This document shows, one piece after another, positions 23,420 to 33,504 of a DNA stretch of 64,000 bases. The first letter of the stretch is position 1, and each line of letters begins with the position of its first letter. The translations under genes were made by a program, and so were the position numbers. Origin of the DNA: Zopfochytrium polystomum (lineage: Eukaryota > Chytridiomycota > Chytridiomycetes > Chytridiales > Chytridiaceae); contig JAIVFJ010000008.1 of NCBI GenBank assembly GCA_025765615.1, positions 496,001 to 560,000 of the forward strand, read 5' to 3'. Under the pieces are notes generated by a model. That model did not search any database. It saw only the letters and a program-made list of their open reading frames with translations, and was not told the origin of the DNA.

Positions 23420-23566
23420 GGTGGGGGTACAAAAACTGAGCAAGTTGGTAGTGTGATGGCAAGTGGCACTGCCTCTGTTTGCTCGTTCTGTGCGCTTTTC
23501 AAGTGTGTTGCTGTGTTCTGCACGTTGTTTATACTCCAGATGATTGGGATGGGTCACAATTTTGTA
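23420..23566 (-). other. Copia-2 5' leader, second part, with PBS position
   Basis: This continues the leader interrupted by copy B. The first bases after the Copia-2 5' LTR on the minus strand are TACAAAATTGTGAC (about 23553-23566), the position of the primer-binding site. Those 14 bases are the exact reverse complement of GTCACAATTTTGTA in the same LTR (about 23681-23694). Confidence 0.55.
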
Positions 23567-23809
23567 TGAAAGAATCGGCAGCTGCTGTTTGTGGATGGTG
23601 GTGAACTACTCTGGTGGACTACTCTCTTGTGATGGTGAAGCTGAGATGGACTGTTGTACAATGTATGCTGTTTGGCTTTATACAAAATTGTGACAAAGAC
23701 CAGGTGACAAAAAATGCACCAAATCCTCATCACAGTTGGTGTTCCCATGCACCACAGTGTGAGGTGTTGCTCCTGCACACTGCTTACTGCAAAAACCCAA
23801 AATCTAACA
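23567..23809 (-). repeat. Copia-2 upstream (5') LTR, 243 bp
   Basis: It is closely similar to 7624-7868, with TGTTAGATTTTGGG at its minus-strand start (23809) and a TATAAAG box (about 23676-23682). To the right, the sequence switches at once to LINE coding sequence, so this LTR truncates the LINE RT. Confidence 0.72.
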
Positions 23810-26115
23810 GGTGTTGACGGCGGAGATGAAGATTTTCTTGGTGTTAGACTCAATGTCGTTATGTGACTGGTACTCAAAGAGGAGGTTGGCCTGAAGCTGC
23901 AGATCCTCCAAGGTGCTGGAGAGGGTGTTGGTGTTGTCAACAAGGGCAAAGCCAGTAACAGAAACAGGGGGTGGGGGGTTGAAGAATTGGACAGGAAAGT
24001 TACAAGGGGGGGGAACTGAGAAAACAAAACTGGTGGTACACTGATCAAGAACACAAAGAACAGGGTCCCAAAAGATACGCCAATCAAGGGGCCCCTCAAG
24101 GGAGCCTTGCTGAATCATAGTGCCAATGGGGAAACAAGGGGATGGGCCAAAAGCTGTGATGACAGAGGAATGAAACCGACGTTGGGAATTGACACGCATG
24201 CAAACATAAGAAGAGGGGAGGTGAATACGTTCCCAGGAGGCAATGAGGCCAGCAACAGTGGCGCTGTCAAAAGCTTTCTTAATGTCGTTGAGGAGAAGGT
24301 ATAAGGGCTGTTTAGTGGAATGGGCAAGGTCAAGGCGTAGCATACAGGGTGGAGAGGTGGGTCAGGAGAGGAGCCAGGGAGGGCAGAGAAGTTGCGACCA
24401 AGGAGTACATTGTGAGAAGAGAGGATGGAAGAGATACGAGAAAGGCAGATGGATTGAACAACTTTGGCAGCAATTTCGCAGAGGCTGATAGGACGGAGGT
24501 TAGTGATGTCACCACTCCACGCAGCTTTCTTGGGTATGGGGAAGATGGAGGAAGATGCCCAAGAGTCTGGGATGTCAAGGAAGAGAATAGAGCGAATGAT
24601 GAGGGAGGAGAAGAATGCGAGAGCATCAGGACCAGCTGCGAGGAGAAGCTCTCTGGAGATTTGGGAGGGGCCTGGGGCTTTGTTTGAGGCAAGAGATGTG
24701 AGAGCGTTTTTGATGTCGTTGGCAGAAGGGGGCAGCATAACCTTGGAGAAAAGATCTGGGGGGATGTGGGGAAGGGGTTGCATCTCAGAGTGAAATGGAG
24801 AGGATGGCGGGAAGGGAGTGAGGGTACGAGGGCGAAACCAGTGTTCAACCTGTTGTTGTCAGATACCAGGGACAAGGTCAGGATCGTGGGTGATTGAGGG
24901 ACTGCAGTAGTATAGCGAATGTGGTCGATGCTAGAGTTGCTGCGTGTGCGGTTGAGGATGTTGTTGAGGACAGTCTTTATCTTGCCAGAAGAGAAAAGGT
25001 CATGTCTATGTGTGAGAGCTGTGGCAATGTCCTCCATTTTGTGCTTTTCTGCTGCCTGGCATTGGGCACGGTAGATGGCCTGGTGATGGCGGTTGAGGGC
25101 GGGGAGTAAAACATTACAATAGTCAGTTGTGTCAAAGAAGCGGGCTTTGTGCTGAGAATGGATGTGGGACAAGAAGGAGTAGGACTGATCTGCGCCCCAC
25201 TCAGATGGGGTCAAAGGAATGGAAGGGAAGATGTTAGCCAGATCATGCGCAGAGTCTTTGGCAAGTGCCCACAGTTTCTCTACTTTCCAACGTGCAACTA
25301 GAAATGGTTTGGCGTGGCAATCTATCTTTGGCGCTGCTGAGGAAGTTCCCTTGTGAGGAAGGAACTTTTTGCCAAGCCGAAGCAGCAACTCGTGAAATGA
25401 TGTGGAGAGTGTGTCAAGGTGGCTGAGGAGGAGTGAAGCACGTTCTGGGGAGGGGTATTGAAAAGGTAGGGATCGAGAACAAAGGAACTCAAGCTTGGAG
25501 GGGAGAAGAATGCTGTCCAAGGCTGCAAGGGCTGCTGAGAGGGGGGCAAGCTCAACTGAGACGGCTGATGTGTAATTGTCAAGTTGCTCTTCTGAAGCTT
25601 CCATGGGTTTGATGACCTGCCGGCGCAGTGGGGAGAAGGGAAAAGTGTGGAAGGGGAGGAAGCAAGAATTATGTTGAAGGGGAGGTGGTCTCAAGTGTCA
25701 GTGAGATGGGGCTCTTCAAGTGGAGAAGAAATGTTAGCTTCAGTGACGTAGTCAAGAGCAGGTGGTGAGAGCCAAATGCTGTCCAAACGAGAGGAGTAGG
25801 AGCCAGCAGTGTGTGTGTAAGAGGGTAAGTCTGGGTGCAGGTGTCGAAAGGAATCAACAAAGCCTTGCAGGGAGAGGGGGTGGAGGATATGAAGAAACCT
25901 TTGTAATTCCTAGTGATGTGACGAATGGAGTGGGTGGCCTCTGTGTCAGAGCAGCCAGTTTCTTGAATGGCAAGGATGGTGGTTTTGGTGTGATCGAGCC
26001 AGTGGAAGATAGATGCAGCCTTGGTGGGGAAGGCACGATGGAAGTTCCAAGTCGCAAAGCGAGGGAGGGGTGGTGGTGTTGGGGGTGGTGTGCTAGACAC
26101 TGGGCTAGTTGACAT
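23810..26115 (-). pseudogene. LINE ORF2: endonuclease and reverse transcriptase (decayed, truncated)
   Basis: A non-LTR retrotransposon ORF2 in several frames. The N-terminus (from 26115) has the APE-type endonuclease opening FATWNFHRA and ILAIQETGCS. RT motifs follow: SNKAPGPSQISRELLLAAGP, IFPIPKKAAWSGDITNLRPI, LYLLLNDIKKAFDSATVAGL and MIQQGSLEGP. The catalytic loop reads GFALVDNTNTLSS, so the second catalytic Asp is Asn (GAC to AAC). The 3' part stops at the Copia-2 LTR. Frame breaks near 24340, 24780 and 25690 and the active-site change make it non-functional. Confidence 0.85.
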
Positions 26116-26158
26116 AGTTGACTAAGGGGTGCAGGAAGTCCTGCTAATAATGTCTCAG

Positions 26159-26179
26159 TTTTTTTTTTTTTTTTTTTTT
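26159..26179 (-). repeat. A21 run (minus strand) between LINE ORF1 and ORF2
   Basis: Twenty-one consecutive A on the minus strand (T on the plus strand) lie between the end of the LINE ORF1 region and the ORF2 start. It could be a natural spacer or the tail of an older retroposed fragment. Confidence 0.6.
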
Positions 26180-26242
26180 GGAGAAATAAGAGTGATATCA
26201 ATAGCAAAGGGGCTTTCACAAAAGAATGAATAAGAATGTTTG

Positions 26243-27882
26243 TCAAGTTGAGGCAGTGTTCCTGGATTTTGAGGCAGTTTTTGGGGCAGGTTTGGGGGCA
26301 GTTTTGGGGGCACTTCTATTGGGAGGAGTTGAAGAGGAACTGGAGCTTGAGTGTGTGGTGACAGCTGATCGAGCTGGGACAGTAGTAGTAGAAGAAGGTT
26401 CAGCAGAGGAACGGTCTTCAAGGTCCTCATCAATCGGGTCATTGTATTTCAACCATTCTTCAATTGTCCGGAGGCGAGAGCTGAGGAGCTGGGTGGTCGT
26501 GTCCACTGCGGTGAGGCGGCTGTCCAATTGTGCAGTGAGTGGCTCCAGTGTGGTGACACGCTGATTTAGGTTGTGGATGGCGCCAGCATGGTTTTTGAGT
26601 GAAGTATCCATGTTGGCTGCAGCAACTGCAAGTCTCTGAATGTCGTGGTCCACCTTTGCAAGTTTGCAAGGCCGTGTTCCAGTGCTGCAGGGATTGGCTC
26701 AAGCTGGGTAAGCTGAGTGGTGAGTTTTTGGATGTCAGTGCGTACTGAGGTCTGATGCTCTTTCACAAGGAGGTCTGTTGTGCGTGAAGCTGTTGCTGGA
26801 TGTTTTCAAGGACCTTTAAAATTGGCTGCAGCTCTGGAGGAGGGACAGAAGGGGGGGCAGGCAGGACAGGTGGGGGAGTTGCGGTGTCAGGAGGGGCCTG
26901 AGCTGTCTGGCTGTTGTCTTTGGAATCTGCTGAAGTGGCTTGGTTAAGGAGGGAGCCAGAGGGGTGGCCAGTTTTGCAAGATTGGGAGGTATGGTTGGAG
27001 TTTCTGCAACAGTGACAGCAGGGGAAGGGAGTGAAATCTTCCTTTTGGAGTGGGTGAAATGGGAGGGCACGGCCAATGAAGACAACTGATTGGTATGTTT
27101 TTTGCAACATCAATGCGCAGGTTGTAAAAACAAAATGGGCAGACAAAGAAAGGCCAGTGGTGCCCTTTGCTGAGTTGAAGAATCCTGGAAAGCGAACTGA
27201 CGTGCACCCAAACTCATATTGGATGGCCTCAAGGTCATAGATACTTGTGGAGTGACGAATGTTATAAAGGACAGCTGTGCGTTGCTTTTCATCACTGATT
27301 TGCCACTGGTTTTCTGCAGAAGGTTCCAGTGGTCGAATTGTGACACCAGCACCCATAATAGTTATGAACTGAGGGGATTGTGAGGAGGGCTGTCAAAAAG
27401 AACTGTTGCAGATGCGGAGGCAGAAAGCTGGTGGTGTGCAAAATGAATAGCCATTATGGAGCCACAGGAGGATAAAGCAGAGGTGATTGCATGACGCAGG
27501 GAGTCCTTCAGCTCATCAAAGTTTTTTCCAGTAGTCCCAGGAGCCAGGTGTTGGAGGATGAGTTGGTTGGCAGGTTCGTTGGTGAATTCTGTGGCGGCAG
27601 CTGGTAGTCGACAGGTGTAAGAAAATTTTTAATGTGCGGGGATGTGGTCTGAAGACAGGCAGCCTGTTCATCCGACAAAGGATGTAGAAGGTGGAGCGAG
27701 TAAGAAGTCTGGTCCTTTGAGAGCAAGGGCCACTCTCGGATGGTGAGGTTGCAAGTGGAGGTGAAGTGTAGGATGTCAAGTTCAGTGAGTGGGGCAATAG
27801 TGGGGTCTGGCTGAGTGGTGATTGTCAATATGTGTTGATCAGTGTGGGTGCCGGAGAACATGGAGGGAGGTGGGCTGCTCAT
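26243..27882 (-). pseudogene. LINE ORF1 (gag-like) with zinc knuckle and coiled coil
   Basis: The reading starts at the ATG at 27882 (MSSPPPSMFSGTHTDQ) and continues through several frame breaks (near 27500 and 26765). A CCHC knuckle (CCHCCRNSNHTSQSC) lies around 27005-27050. A heptad-rich segment with regularly spaced Leu/Ile (about 26470-26760) and a Ser/Pro/Lys-rich tail follow. This is the ordinary plan of LINE ORF1 nucleic-acid-binding proteins. Assignment rests on the knuckle and position upstream of ORF2. Confidence 0.65.
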
Positions 27883-27979
27883 GAAAAAAGGGGCGTAGCA
27901 ATCCCAATTCAGCACAAAGGTTGTGGTGTGGTTGCAATGTGGTTGTGGTGGATAAAGGGGTGATGCAGTCTGGTTTGGG

Positions 27980-28400
27980 GGCAAGGACAGCAATTGCTGG
28001 AGGCGATCTGGCAGCAATCTGGAGTCAATCTGACGATTGGGAGATAATCTGACGACAATCGGATGATGATCTGGCAATCTGACGACAATCGGGCGTTCTG
28101 GTGAAGATCTGGAGTCAATCTGGCGACAATCTGACAATGATCTGATGATCTGGAGACAATCTGACGACAATCTGACGTTGACCTGATGATGATCTGACGA
28201 TCTGACAAAGATCTGACGTCAATCTGATGATCTGGAGTCAATCTGACGTTGACCTGACAATAATCTGACGATCTGATGAAGGTCTGACATCAATCTGGCG
28301 GTGGCAAGGCGGTGGAGGGTGGTGGTGGAGGGTTCTGGAGTCAATCTGAAGTCGATTTGATGATGATCTGACAATCTGACGTCGACCTGGCAGTGGGAAG
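27980..28400. repeat. Degenerate short tandem repeat (ATCTGAYGA-like units)
   Basis: About 420 bp consist of irregular units of 8-14 bp around CAATCTGACGA / GATGATCTG. There are at least 25 CTG-containing units with variable spacing, interrupted near 28300 by GGCGGTGGAGGGTGG segments that also repeat at 28400. It lies immediately upstream of LINE ORF1 and could be its 5' untranslated repeat. Confidence 0.75.
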
Positions 28401-28492
28401 GCGGTGGAGGGTGCAGTCTTGAGTGTCTCTTGACGCCTTGTTTCCTGAAAGCTTCCTGCAAGTTCTCAAACCTTTGGAGGCATGTCAGGATG

Positions 28493-29412
28493 CTTAAGCT
28501 GAGAACCAACATGAGTCTTGCACAGGGAACAGCAAATCAGAGTGTCGTTGACTTTGCTGGATGGTTGGGCTGCCTTGGCAGGGGCGGCCTGCAGCAGTTT
28601 GACACTCCAAATGGAGCATCCAATCATGTCATTGTCCCAGACTACATCAGCACCCTCACCTGTCCTGCAAATGATGGCAGTCTTCGTGTGAGGCAACTGT
28701 TTGAGGCAGTCTATGATGATTTTGGTGCAGCAGTTCAGCAGCCAGGGGAAGCATTCCTACCTGGCAGACAGGTGTATTTTGGCTGCAAGGAATGATGTGG
28801 TTCATCTGCTCAATGAGTATGCCGTGCAGCAGCTTCCAGGAGATACTATACCCAGGAGCTACTTTCTGCGGACTCCCCAGTTGGAGACAACGAAGGCGAC
28901 AGCCTTCTCATTAGCCCTGAGTTCCTCAACACCCTTAGCCCTTCCAGCCTGCCTCCCCACAGGCTAACTGTCAAAGTGGAATGCCTCTCATCCTCCTTCA
29001 CAACCTGACAGATGGATTCTGCAATGGGACACGCCTCATCCTATGTGAGGTCTGCCCCAACGTGCTGCTCTGTGAAGTTGTTGTGGGCAGCAGGAAAGGA
29101 GAGAAAGTCCTCCTTCCCAGAATCTCTCTGCAACCCAGTGCTTCAGGATTTCCCTTTGAGTTCACCAGAAAGCAATTTCCGGTTTGGCCTGCGTTTGCAA
29201 TGTCCATCAACAAGTCCCAAGGCCAGACTTTGAAAAAGGTTGGACTGGATATGTGGGAGGATGTGTTTCTGCATGGACAGTCCTATGTTGCTTTTTCAAG
29301 AGTGACGTCCCCAGCAGATCTTATAATAACTGCAAAACACAATCAAGAAAAAGGTGCACCAACTATCAGAAATGTGGTTTACAAGGAGTTGGTGGATCAT
29401 CTTAGGTCTTAG
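28493..29412 (+). pseudogene. Pif1/Helitron-type helicase, C-terminal fragment
   Basis: Consecutive frames encode the last third of a Pif1-family helicase as found in Helitrons. The segments are LRTNMSLAQGTANQSVVDFA, then (frame shift) CILAARNDVVHLLNEYAVQQ, then from 28981 PLILLHNLTDGFCNGTRLIL, FAMSINKSQGQTLKKVGLD and SYVAFSRVTSPADLIIT, with a stop at 29412. The last parts are the conserved C-terminal helicase motifs. There is no Walker A region and no Rep domain in the window, so this is a 5'-truncated remnant. A cellular PIF1 fragment is less likely in this context. Confidence 0.75.
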
Positions 29413-29470
29413 TTCATTCTATGCAGCTTCTCAAGCTTTCTATGTGACCTTGCTACTTAATAAATTTTCT

Positions 29471-29506
<36 letters not shown>

Positions 29507-29937
29507 AAGGACCGTTTATAAGTCAGCAGGTATCCCCTAGTGATGGCTTTACTGGAGGCGGCCGGTAGGGTGGAGGACAGTGAAGACTCGCAATGCTACC
29601 AGGAAGGCAGTAGTTTACCTACTGATGATGGGCCGCTGATGTTAGGAATGCTGAGTGAGGGACAGAGAGACGCAGGCAGTCACAATCCCCCTGAACAAAG
29701 TTTTTCGGATTGATAACAGAAGAGGACCAACGGATGAGACCGTGGGACTGAGGGAGTCAAGATAGCCCTTCAACTGAAATTGTATTTTATCATTTTGGGC
29801 ACGGTCCAAAAAAAAAACTCTCGCTTATTTTCCGCAGACCGCCCATTGCTAAAATCGTGTTGGACAGTGCGGGTTTGTCGCAAATCGGTATTTCAGATTG
29901 CTAAGCTCCAGCTGACAACCATGGAACTCTTCGCGAT
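29413..29937. other. Spacer with T29 run, boundary of transposon block
   Basis: It contains an AATAAA about 50 bp downstream of the helicase stop (29458-29463) and a run of 29 T's (29476-29504). Beyond that the sequence has higher GC and no repeats. No gene is seen before the SAC1 3' end. Confidence 0.5.
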
Positions 29938-32376
29938 TCATTTCTTCCTTCGGTCACCAGAAACGACCTCCATTTGAATGTCCACAGACTTGTCGGTCTC
30001 TTCTGTCACGGCATCGTTCGAGGATAAAGGCGGAGAAAGGGTTGACCAGTTCACAAAGTCTTCTCCGAATCGCATGATTAGTTGAAGGGAGCCAATAAGT
30101 ACAAAAAGCCAGAAGGCAAGGAACATCCAAGCGGAGTCTGAATCTGCTTGAGAAGCCAGATGCGTTAACTTTTTACGTTACTGTAAAGAAGACTCGACCT
30201 ACCGCTTTGAAGGATTAGCGTAACAAATATCATGACAAAACTAATACTGGTACTTGCACTTAGTAGAAATACCCGTACGGGCTTGTTCCTCTTCGATAAT
30301 GGCGATCTGCCAAAAGGTTTGACCTCCAAGCGCCCAAGGAGAAGGTCAAATCCGTCCTTTTCGCAACGTACGTTGATTACTACAATTACCAATCAAAACT
30401 CTATCGCACCTGTCTGAAGCCATCTAGGAAGTTATTTTTGATGTATCGCAATATTGAATTCATCAAGTCCTGAAGAACACCCTCAATCGACCGCTTTCCA
30501 GTTCGAGTGAAGTCTGTCTTCAGCGCTCCCGTCCCAGAGTACTGCACGCTTACAGCGTCTGCATTATCAGCCCACATCCTCTTGAACGTGATCTCCAAGA
30601 GGCTGCCCGCCTCAAGTTCTTGACCGTGTGTGAGGACTTCCGCTTCGACCAACTGCTGACAAAGAAATTCGCGAGCCAAAACGGATTGGACAACGTTTGT
30701 GCGATCTAAGCAGTCGATGCAGTTGGTTCGCACTACAGACGACTGCTTTCTCTGCACAACCCGTGTCCCTTCATTCCCTGGCTTGCCTTCCACCCGAAGG
30801 AAGTATCCCTGTTCCTTTAATTCTGGTCGCAATTCGTCAATTAGAAGCGAGAGGCGGTCCCATCGCATTTTGCTGCATTCCTTGTGAAAATCAAAATGGA
30901 CATAGCGCAAGTTCTTGGGGTCTGAATTCAGCGCTTGGATTTCTCGCGCAAATTCTTCACCCAATCTTCGTTCGTAGCCGTGCTTGTTAATGAGATTAAC
31001 AGCAATTACACGACCATATCTACTATGCAGATCGTCAAAGTGATATCGGAATGCACTGCTCTGAGGTAAAAGTTCGTGACACAAGTTTTGAAATTCTAGG
31101 CTCACCAATAGAGGAGACTTGTCAATATACAGGGGTGGTTGGTACTTCAAGTTCGGAACTTGCCGCCAAAACAAAGGGATTGAACCCCGTATTTGAACGT
31201 AAGAGGCTATATATCCGCTATCGTGTAACACAACAATTTGCTCTGTTTCAACCGCATTTGCGACATTTCCAGCAGCATCAATACCGCGTGTATTAAACCT
31301 TGTTCCTGCTCTATACTGGCTTCGGCGTGATATGAGTGCCAGTGTGATGGTTTGGCTGCTGTTCAGTTTAATTCTCTCCGCGGCAACAACTGAAAACATT
31401 CGGGTTCAGGAAGTCAGTAGCGCAGACGGCACGAGGCTTACATCCACACATGATTGGAAGAATGAAGTTATCCACCTATCGAGACGAAGCAAATTACTTT
31501 TGTAGTTGGACAGTGGAACGCTCACATTTTGTGTTCCATCCTTTTCCGCCAACCGAATAATAGGTTTCTGCAAGTTACGATTCCAAAAATAACGCGGGTC
31601 TGCGCGCTTCCACAGTGGAATCTTTCCCGAGATGGCGGAGGTGCGGGATTGATTTTGCAGATTTTGGGTAACATCGAACGTTGTTGAAAAATAAAAACTG
31701 CAAGCCGTGAGAATGTCCTTGAGCATTTGAAGGTACAGCTCGTCGTCTCGTTTTTGAGCCGAAGTCAACGTCACACTCTCGCGAGAAACAACGGGGATCA
31801 CTCGATAGCCCGCAAGTCGGTATATGTTGTGCCCACAGATTTTTCCCACCTTGACGCGATCGGTTACAACAACGAGGTGGTCTCCTGGAACAAAAAAAAA
31901 TTAACATGAAATGAATCAATCTCCCACCCTCTGCTTGCAACTTGCAACCCACCACTGTTTAATGTCAAAATGCCAAGGACACCGCAGACCGTTGTGACGT
32001 CTTCTTGTCGGAGTGTTGGCGAGGGGGGTGAGTTCATCCTCAAAAGTCCAGTGTCCCTAGCGATCACCAGAGTCGCCCTGGGGACTGCGGGATTGGCGTA
32101 CACGGGCTCCAGCGTTAGCGTTTCAGGTGAGATGTACAGATACAGTGTGTCGTGGACGAGAAATTCGGGATCCAGCTGACTGGACTGCGCCGATGAGCTG
32201 GCAAAGGGTGCTGCATGGGAGTTCGGGGTCGACGGAATAAATGGGTTTGATTCATACGAGGCAGATGATGTTGTGGAGGCCGTGGAAAGTGTGCGGGCTG
32301 CAGGAGGCGCATCACTCGACCTGTTGGGGGCGATCATTGCAAAAGCACGTCGATTTTGCCTTGTCTCCTGTTCCAT
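29938..32376 (-). CDS. SAC1: Sac1-type phosphoinositide phosphatase
   Basis: A membrane-anchored lipid phosphatase that dephosphorylates PI4P and related phosphoinositides at ER/Golgi membranes. The model is complement(29938-30143, 30203-30356, 30410-31389, 31450-31884, 31953-32376), 732 codons, all introns GT-AG. The Sac domain includes DHLVVVTDRVKVGKICGHN, ALISRRSQYRAGTRFNTRG, and the CX5R catalytic loop NCIDCLDRTNVVQ. The C-terminus has two hydrophobic helices (FLLSASTSISFVMIFVTLIL and FLAFWLFVLIGSLQLI), as in yeast Sac1. The N-terminal 60 residues are Ser/Ala-rich. The second intron uses a GTGTGG donor, chosen because it restores SFFQSFVAAERIKLN. The start at 32376 is the first Met giving a compact N-terminus; the frame stays open upstream to 32514. 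A SNAPC1-like gene diverges immediately upstream. Confidence 0.93.
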
Positions 32377-32393
32377 TGCTTCTCTCGTTGCAA

Positions 32394-33338
32394 ATGGCCT
32401 CTGCTGCGCCAGCGGAGAGATCGACACCGTCGCAACAGACCAGACGTCGCGCTCACCTGCTCGACCTAGGGGGAATGTCGCTGGAAGTGGACGCGCTGGA
32501 GGAGGACGTGGCAAGGCTGTTTCGATCTTTTAAAAAGGTACGCCCGCCATAGCGTAAGTGAACAGCTTCTCTTGTTTAATACAAAATCAATGCCAAGAAG
32601 GGGAGGAGACTAACGAGTTAATTCGAAACAGAGAATGAACCTCAGCTTCGACGCATTTCGTCTTGCTTGGTCTGAGACCTCATTTGCCTTGGTTCACACA
32701 ATAGCGTTGGAGCCTTGGCAAAAGGAAGTGCTCTTTGAAGGTGTTTGCCGGACTATTCTTGGTGTGTTTGGCCAAAACAATGCAGTGTTCACAATCATTA
32801 CTAAGCAAAGATAAGCTCGGCTGCGTTGCGACTCAAGTCCATCGGACCAATCTGCAGTCGTTTTCTCGCTGTACCTTTTCTACGTGACGCAGTTAGATGT
32901 TGGTGGTATTTCATCTATAAGTATCAGTCCAAGTATGTCGCTGGATTGTACTGGTTTCTGCTTTTAACCGCTGCTTTCGCACACAGTGAAACTAAATTTA
33001 CTTGTTGACGCTGCCACCAGCGCGCTGGTCGGCGAAGACTTCGTGAACATTCTTACGCGACTTCGAGACATTGATGCGTTGCAAGTGGTTCCCGACGATG
33101 GACCGTTTCTCCCATCGACGGAAAAAACCGCGCCGAGGTGAAACCGCAGACGCAACGGAGTGCTCTAAAACAAACTGCAACCAGGATTCCCTTCATGCCC
33201 CCACCTGCTCTATTGGCAGAGATACATGCCGGAAGCGCGATTGTACAGCTCCATCAGGAAGCTGCGAGGCGTTTGGTTGTGGGTTATGAGGAACTGGCTG
33301 AACAATTCTTCTCGTCTAACACTACAAGAAATGCGTAA
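32394..33338 (+). CDS. SNAPC1-like (SNAP43) protein, putative snRNA-activating complex subunit
   Basis: The model is join(32394-32537, 32632-32761, 32858-32947, 32987-33137, 33185-33338), 222 codons, five exons with GT-AG introns of 39-96 nt, all in phase. The product reads EEDVARLFRSFKK / RMNLSFDAFRLAWSE / VVFSLYLFYVTQL / LKLNLLVDAATSALVGEDF. This fits the SNAPC1 pattern: an acidic/aromatic helix, a 'F.DF...W' segment, 'LYLLY...TQ', then a helical block. SNAPC1 is part of the PSE-binding complex for snRNA transcription in animals; the role here is inferred from the pattern alone. An internal Met (MSLEVDALEED, about 32475) is an alternative start and would leave room for a promoter. The last intron is 47 nt and is placed because it joins two open frames exactly. 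Confidence 0.55.
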
Positions 33339-33504
33339 ATTAGAGGGTCACGCCTGTCGCCTCGCGTCCCCTGCCTGCCCTGCCCACTGCCTGCCCTGCC
33401 CACTGCCAGATAATACTTCATTCTCGCCGAAAAGATCGAATAGAGGAGTTTGTGCCAAATATCTGCGTAAAGAAACACAGTGTCAATTAGAATAAAGATA
33501 GCTG

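Larger units (their letters stand above)
7624..23809 (-). mobile_element. Copia-2 retrotransposon, interrupted by three insertions
   Basis: This is a second, distinct Ty1/Copia family on the minus strand. Similar short LTRs lie at 7624-7868 and 23567-23809. Gag is at 13198-14616, protease at 13082-13190, integrase at 10664-11898 and RT/RNase H at 8148-9900. Removing Copia copy B, the solo LTR and repeat R leaves about 6 kb of internal sequence, normal for Copia. A polypurine tract (minus CTTAGGGGGGAG) abuts the left LTR at 7869. No matching target duplication is visible (ATCAC on the left, GGTGT on the right), so an outer rearrangement or inter-element recombination is possible. That both LTRs belong to one insertion is inferred from order and spacing. 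Confidence 0.7.

Noticed and set aside
29476..29504. T29 run as a transcription terminator
   Set aside because: Long T-runs in this setting are more likely retroposition tails or simple repeats; no Pol III gene precedes it.
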